Assembly (NCBI RefSeq): GCF_004843545.1
Contig: NZ_CP039457.1
Span: 586,501 to 650,500 of the forward strand
DNA: 64,000 nucleotides
Direction: 5' to 3'
Origin: Streptococcus pasteurianus
GTDB lineage: Bacteria > Bacillota > Bacilli > Lactobacillales > Streptococcaceae
This document shows positions 62,194-64,000 of the stretch, one piece after another. The position numbers were made by a program, and so were the translations under genes. Within the stretch, counting starts at the first letter, position 1. Every line of letters starts with the position of its first letter. A model generated the notes under the pieces. The model was given only the letters and a program-made list of their open reading frames with translations, had not been told where the DNA came from and did no database searches.

Positions 62194-62562
62194 CAACCCT
62201 ATTTTAAGTAGGTGGTAGAGACGGGGCAAGCCTCATTGCTTATGCAGTTGTAATAAGAGCATACGCAGTGGTTGAGTAGTTTCTAATGCGCTGATAAATC
62301 AGCTTTTACAACCCTACTTGACATCAAGCTTCGCTTGACTTTATTTCCCACCTCGAAAGATTCCCCAAATCTTTCGAGCTATGCGGGGGTGAGTTATAAA
62401 GGTTTGGGGAACCTTTATAATCGGGAAATAAAACTTACGAAGTAAGTGTCAAAAACGGTTTAGGAATAGACCGTTTTAGGTCAGCAACAAGAAATTAAGA
62501 CTTGCTGAGAAATCAAGTTTCTACGAAACTACTGATTCGCTTTTTAATTTTTAGGCTCATGA
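62194..62562. other. Hairpin-rich non-coding spacer after galE
   Basis: No gene. ACAACCCTA occurs at 62195 and 62319. Hairpins: GCTGATAAATCAGC (62290-62303), CAAGCTTCGCTTG (62325-62337), the composite structure 62340-62432 listed separately, CTTACGAAGTAAG (62434-62446), AAACGGT/ACCGTTT near 62454-62476, and GTCAGCAA/TTGCTGAG-like arms near 62480-62509. Looks like a structured RNA or decayed repeat array. Confidence 0.6.
62340..62432. repeat. Composite structure: two 11-bp hairpins with complementary loops inside an outer stem
   Basis: Outer stem TTTATTTCCC (62340-62349) / GGGAAATAAA (62423-62432). Inside: CTCGAAAGATT-CCCCA-AATCTTTCGAG (62352-62378) and TTATAAAGGTT-TGGGG-AACCTTTATAA (62394-62420). 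All three stems are perfect. The loops CCCCA and TGGGG are exact reverse complements, and complementarity extends to nine bases (TTCCCCAAA/TTTGGGGAA). Confidence 0.8.
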
Positions 62563-62589
62563 ATAAAGTCTCCACTGGAGACTTTATTT
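62563..62589. repeat. Left 27-bp direct repeat (duplicated terminator)
   Basis: Hairpin centred on GTCTCCACTGGAGAC with ATAAA/TTTAT ends; identical to 62766-62792. Both copies are intact terminators. Confidence 0.88.
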
Positions 62590-62765
62590 CAGATTGAAGA
62601 AAAAGTCCATTTTGGATATTTTTCTTCAATCTTTTTTCTTTTTGTTAAAAAATAAAAAACCTTAGGAACACCGTTATATCAGCATTTATAAGAGTTTATT
62701 CAAATCGATAGACACACTCTAAATTTACAATATTTATACTGCTGAGAGGGTTTGTCTACGCTCTG
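62590..62765. mobile_element. 176-bp non-coding insertion element, copy B
   Basis: Starts CAGATTGAAG and ends GCTCTG; reverse complement of 30395-30571 with three substitutions and one missing A. Homology to copy A ends exactly at the 27-bp direct repeats on both sides. The left end is the 42-base hairpin. No coding frame. Confidence 0.8.
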
Positions 62766-62792
62766 ATAAAGTCTCCACTGGAGACTTTATTT
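62766..62792. repeat. Right 27-bp direct repeat (duplicated terminator)
   Basis: Second copy of the repeat at 62563; acts as a terminator before the rapZ promoter. Confidence 0.88.
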
Positions 62793-62852
62793 GTCTCACT
62801 CCCTAAATTTTTATGTGAAAAGGTTTTTCTAATCAATCTTTAGGCTGAATTT

Positions 62853-62861
62853 TGTTATAAT
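62853..62861 (+). promoter_or_regulatory. Extended -10 promoter of rapZ-yvcK
   Basis: TGT then TATAAT (62856-62861), 28 bases before ATG; GGGGGAC ribosome site follows. Confidence 0.65.
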
Positions 62862-62889
62862 AAAACTAGTAGATAAAAGGGGGACAATT

Positions 62890-63780
62890 ATGTCTGACAA
62901 AAGTATTAACTTAGTTATTGTAACTGGGATGAGTGGAGCTGGTAAAACGGTGGCAATTCAATCATTTGAAGATTTGGGTTATTTCACGATTGATAATATG
63001 CCACCAGCTTTGGTACCAAAATTTATTGAGCTGATTGAACAATCTAGCGACAATAATCGTGTGGCACTTGTAGTCGACATGCGTAGTCGCCTCTTTTTTA
63101 ATGAAATCAATTCTGTTCTTGATAAAATCGATGCCAATCCAAAAATTGATTTTAAAATTTTATTCTTGGATGCGACAGATGGTGAATTGGTTGCTCGTTA
63201 TAAAGAAACACGTCGTAGTCATCCGTTGGCAGCAGATGGACGTATTTTAGATGGTATCAAACTTGAGCGTGAATTGTTAGCGCCACTGAAAAACTTGAGC
63301 CAAAATGTGGTTGATACAACAGAACTCACACCACGCCAACTCCGTAAAACCATTTCAGAGCAATTTTCAAGTGAGGAAAACCAAGTATCATTTCGTATAG
63401 AAGTGATGAGTTTTGGTTTTAAGTATGGCTTGCCGCTTGATGCTGATTTGGTATTTGATGTGCGTTTCTTGCCAAATCCTTACTACAAACCAGAACTCCG
63501 TGACCAAACAGGGCTCGAATCAGAAGTCTATGATTACGTTATGAATCATGAAGAGTCTGAAGATTTCTATCAACATTTGACAGGCTTGATTAAACCAATT
63601 TTGCCAGGGTATCAAAAAGAAGGAAAATCCGTTTTGACGATTGCCATTGGTTGTACAGGTGGTCAACATCGTAGTGTCGCCTTTGCGCATCGTTTGGCAG
63701 AAGAGTTAAAAGAAAATTGGGTTGTCAATGAAAACCACCGTGATAAAAATCGTCGTAAGGAGACTGTGAATCGTTCATGA
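62890..63780 (+). CDS. rapZ: RapZ / YvcJ nucleotide-binding protein
   Basis: 296 residues. N-terminal P-loop [20 protein letters not shown] near residue 13; Walker B-like [22 protein letters not shown] near 95; C-terminal [20 protein letters not shown] near 258. In E. coli RapZ guides RNase E to the GlmZ RNA to tune GlmS; in Firmicutes YvcJ binds GTP and affects competence, and no GlmZ is known, so the exact role here is open. It overlaps yvcK by ATGA. The rapZ-yvcK-whiA order is conserved in streptococci. Confidence 0.94.
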   Translation: MSDKSINLVIVTGMSGAGKTVAIQSFEDLGYFTIDNMPPALVPKFIELIEQSSDNNRVALVVDMRSRLFFNEINSVLDKIDANPKIDFKILFLDATDGELVARYKETRRSHPLAADGRILDGIKLERELLAPLKNLSQNVVDTTELTPRQLRKTISEQFSSEENQVSFRIEVMSFGFKYGLPLDADLVFDVRFLPNPYYKPELRDQTGLESEVYDYVMNHEESEDFYQHLTGLIKPILPGYQKEGKSVLTIAIGCTGGQHRSVAFAHRLAEELKENWVVNENHRDKNRRKETVNRS

Positions 63781-64000
63781 GAAAACCTAAAATTACTGTT
63801 ATCGGTGGAGGAACGGGTATTCCTGTTATTTTAAATAGCTTACGGCATGAAGAAGTTGATATCACAGCGATTGTGACGGTTGCTGATGATGGTGGTAGTT
63901 CCGGAACTTTGCGTTCTGTGACGCAGTTAACACCGCCAGGCGACCTTCGTAACGTCCTTGTAGCGATGAGTGATATGCCGAAATTCTATGAAAAAGTCTT
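63777..64000 (+). CDS. yvcK: YvcK (gluconeogenesis factor), 3' end beyond window
   Basis: First 74 codons of the CofD-like protein Yvc[21 protein letters not shown], then [13 protein letters not shown] and [16 protein letters not shown], all typical. YvcK binds UDP-GlcNAc and links carbon flux to cell-wall synthesis and shape. The ATG overlaps the rapZ stop. The gene runs past base 64000; whiA is expected next. Confidence 0.93.
   Translation, partial: MRKPKITVIGGGTGIPVILNSLRHEEVDITAIVTVADDGGSSGTLRSVTQLTPPGDLRNVLVAMSDMPKFYEKV

Noticed and set aside
1..64000. rRNA, tRNA, prophage, integrase or CRISPR loci
   Set aside because: None recognised on either strand by reading; tRNA detection by eye is limited, so a covariance search would be decisive.

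Overview
The window is an AT-rich, densely coding Firmicutes chromosome segment. Gene content points to a Streptococcus of the bovis/equinus complex: a streptococcal sodA-holA-comEC neighbourhood, a SigX-type cin-box before coiA, argCJBD, ribDEAH, nrdHEF, acnA-citZ-icd, a Gram-positive Pel-type exopolysaccharide operon, and rapZ-yvcK. Species assignment is inference; no rRNA or tRNA gene was recognised.

Layout. 1-12.9 kb: housekeeping genes (comEC 3' part, holA, sodA, yebC, queA, a short VIT-type metal transporter behind a perfect PerR-like box, nagB behind NagR-like operators, an RsuA-type pseudouridine synthase, coiA, pepF, a GNAT, a HAD phosphatase, a TrmR-like methyltransferase). 12.9-19.3 kb: prsA (with no lipobox cysteine), alaS behind an alanine T-box, and an omega-amidase/aminotransferase pair with Met-box and CodY-like sites. 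19.4-25.6 kb: argCJBD with ArgR boxes, a quinone reductase with a CodY box, and a three-gene unit (35-residue membrane peptide, XRE regulator, DUF3169-like membrane protein) behind phased TTTGACAA repeats. 25.6-29.4 kb: FMN riboswitch and ribDEAH. 29.4-31.4 kb: a decayed LysR/membrane-protein locus, a 177-bp repeat inserted in a terminator, and thiT with a TPP riboswitch. 31.4-40.7 kb: nrdHEF (minus strand, NrdR boxes) divergent from acnA-citZ-icd (CodY box), which makes 2-oxoglutarate for glutamate and so feeds the arginine genes. 40.7-51.1 kb: a CmpB-like membrane protein, a HAD/LacI/DUF218 operon, ridA, a two-gene acyl-CoA dehydratase activase-like system facing a TetR gene across an operator array, and a DUF1003 protein. 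51.1-62.2 kb: a broken DUF4832-type gene, pelDEAFG, a broken small membrane-anchored gene, and galE. 62.2-64 kb: a hairpin-rich spacer with two 11-bp hairpins whose loops are complementary, a second copy of the 177-bp repeat, then rapZ and the start of yvcK.

The nitrogen theme is coherent: CodY-like sites precede acnA, the amidase/aminotransferase pair, ridA and the quinone reductase, and ArgR boxes precede argC. The least ordinary items are (1) a roughly 177-bp element present twice, 98% identical, each copy splitting a terminator hairpin that it has duplicated (15 and 27 bp), (2) the Pel locus with an apparently c-di-GMP-blind PelD, flanked by two pseudogenes, (3) the paired complementary-loop hairpins after galE, (4) the phased-repeat control region of the XRE/DUF3169 unit, and (5) repeated hairpins in the nrdE-nrdF spacer whose base changes keep pairing only in the strand opposite to nrd transcription.
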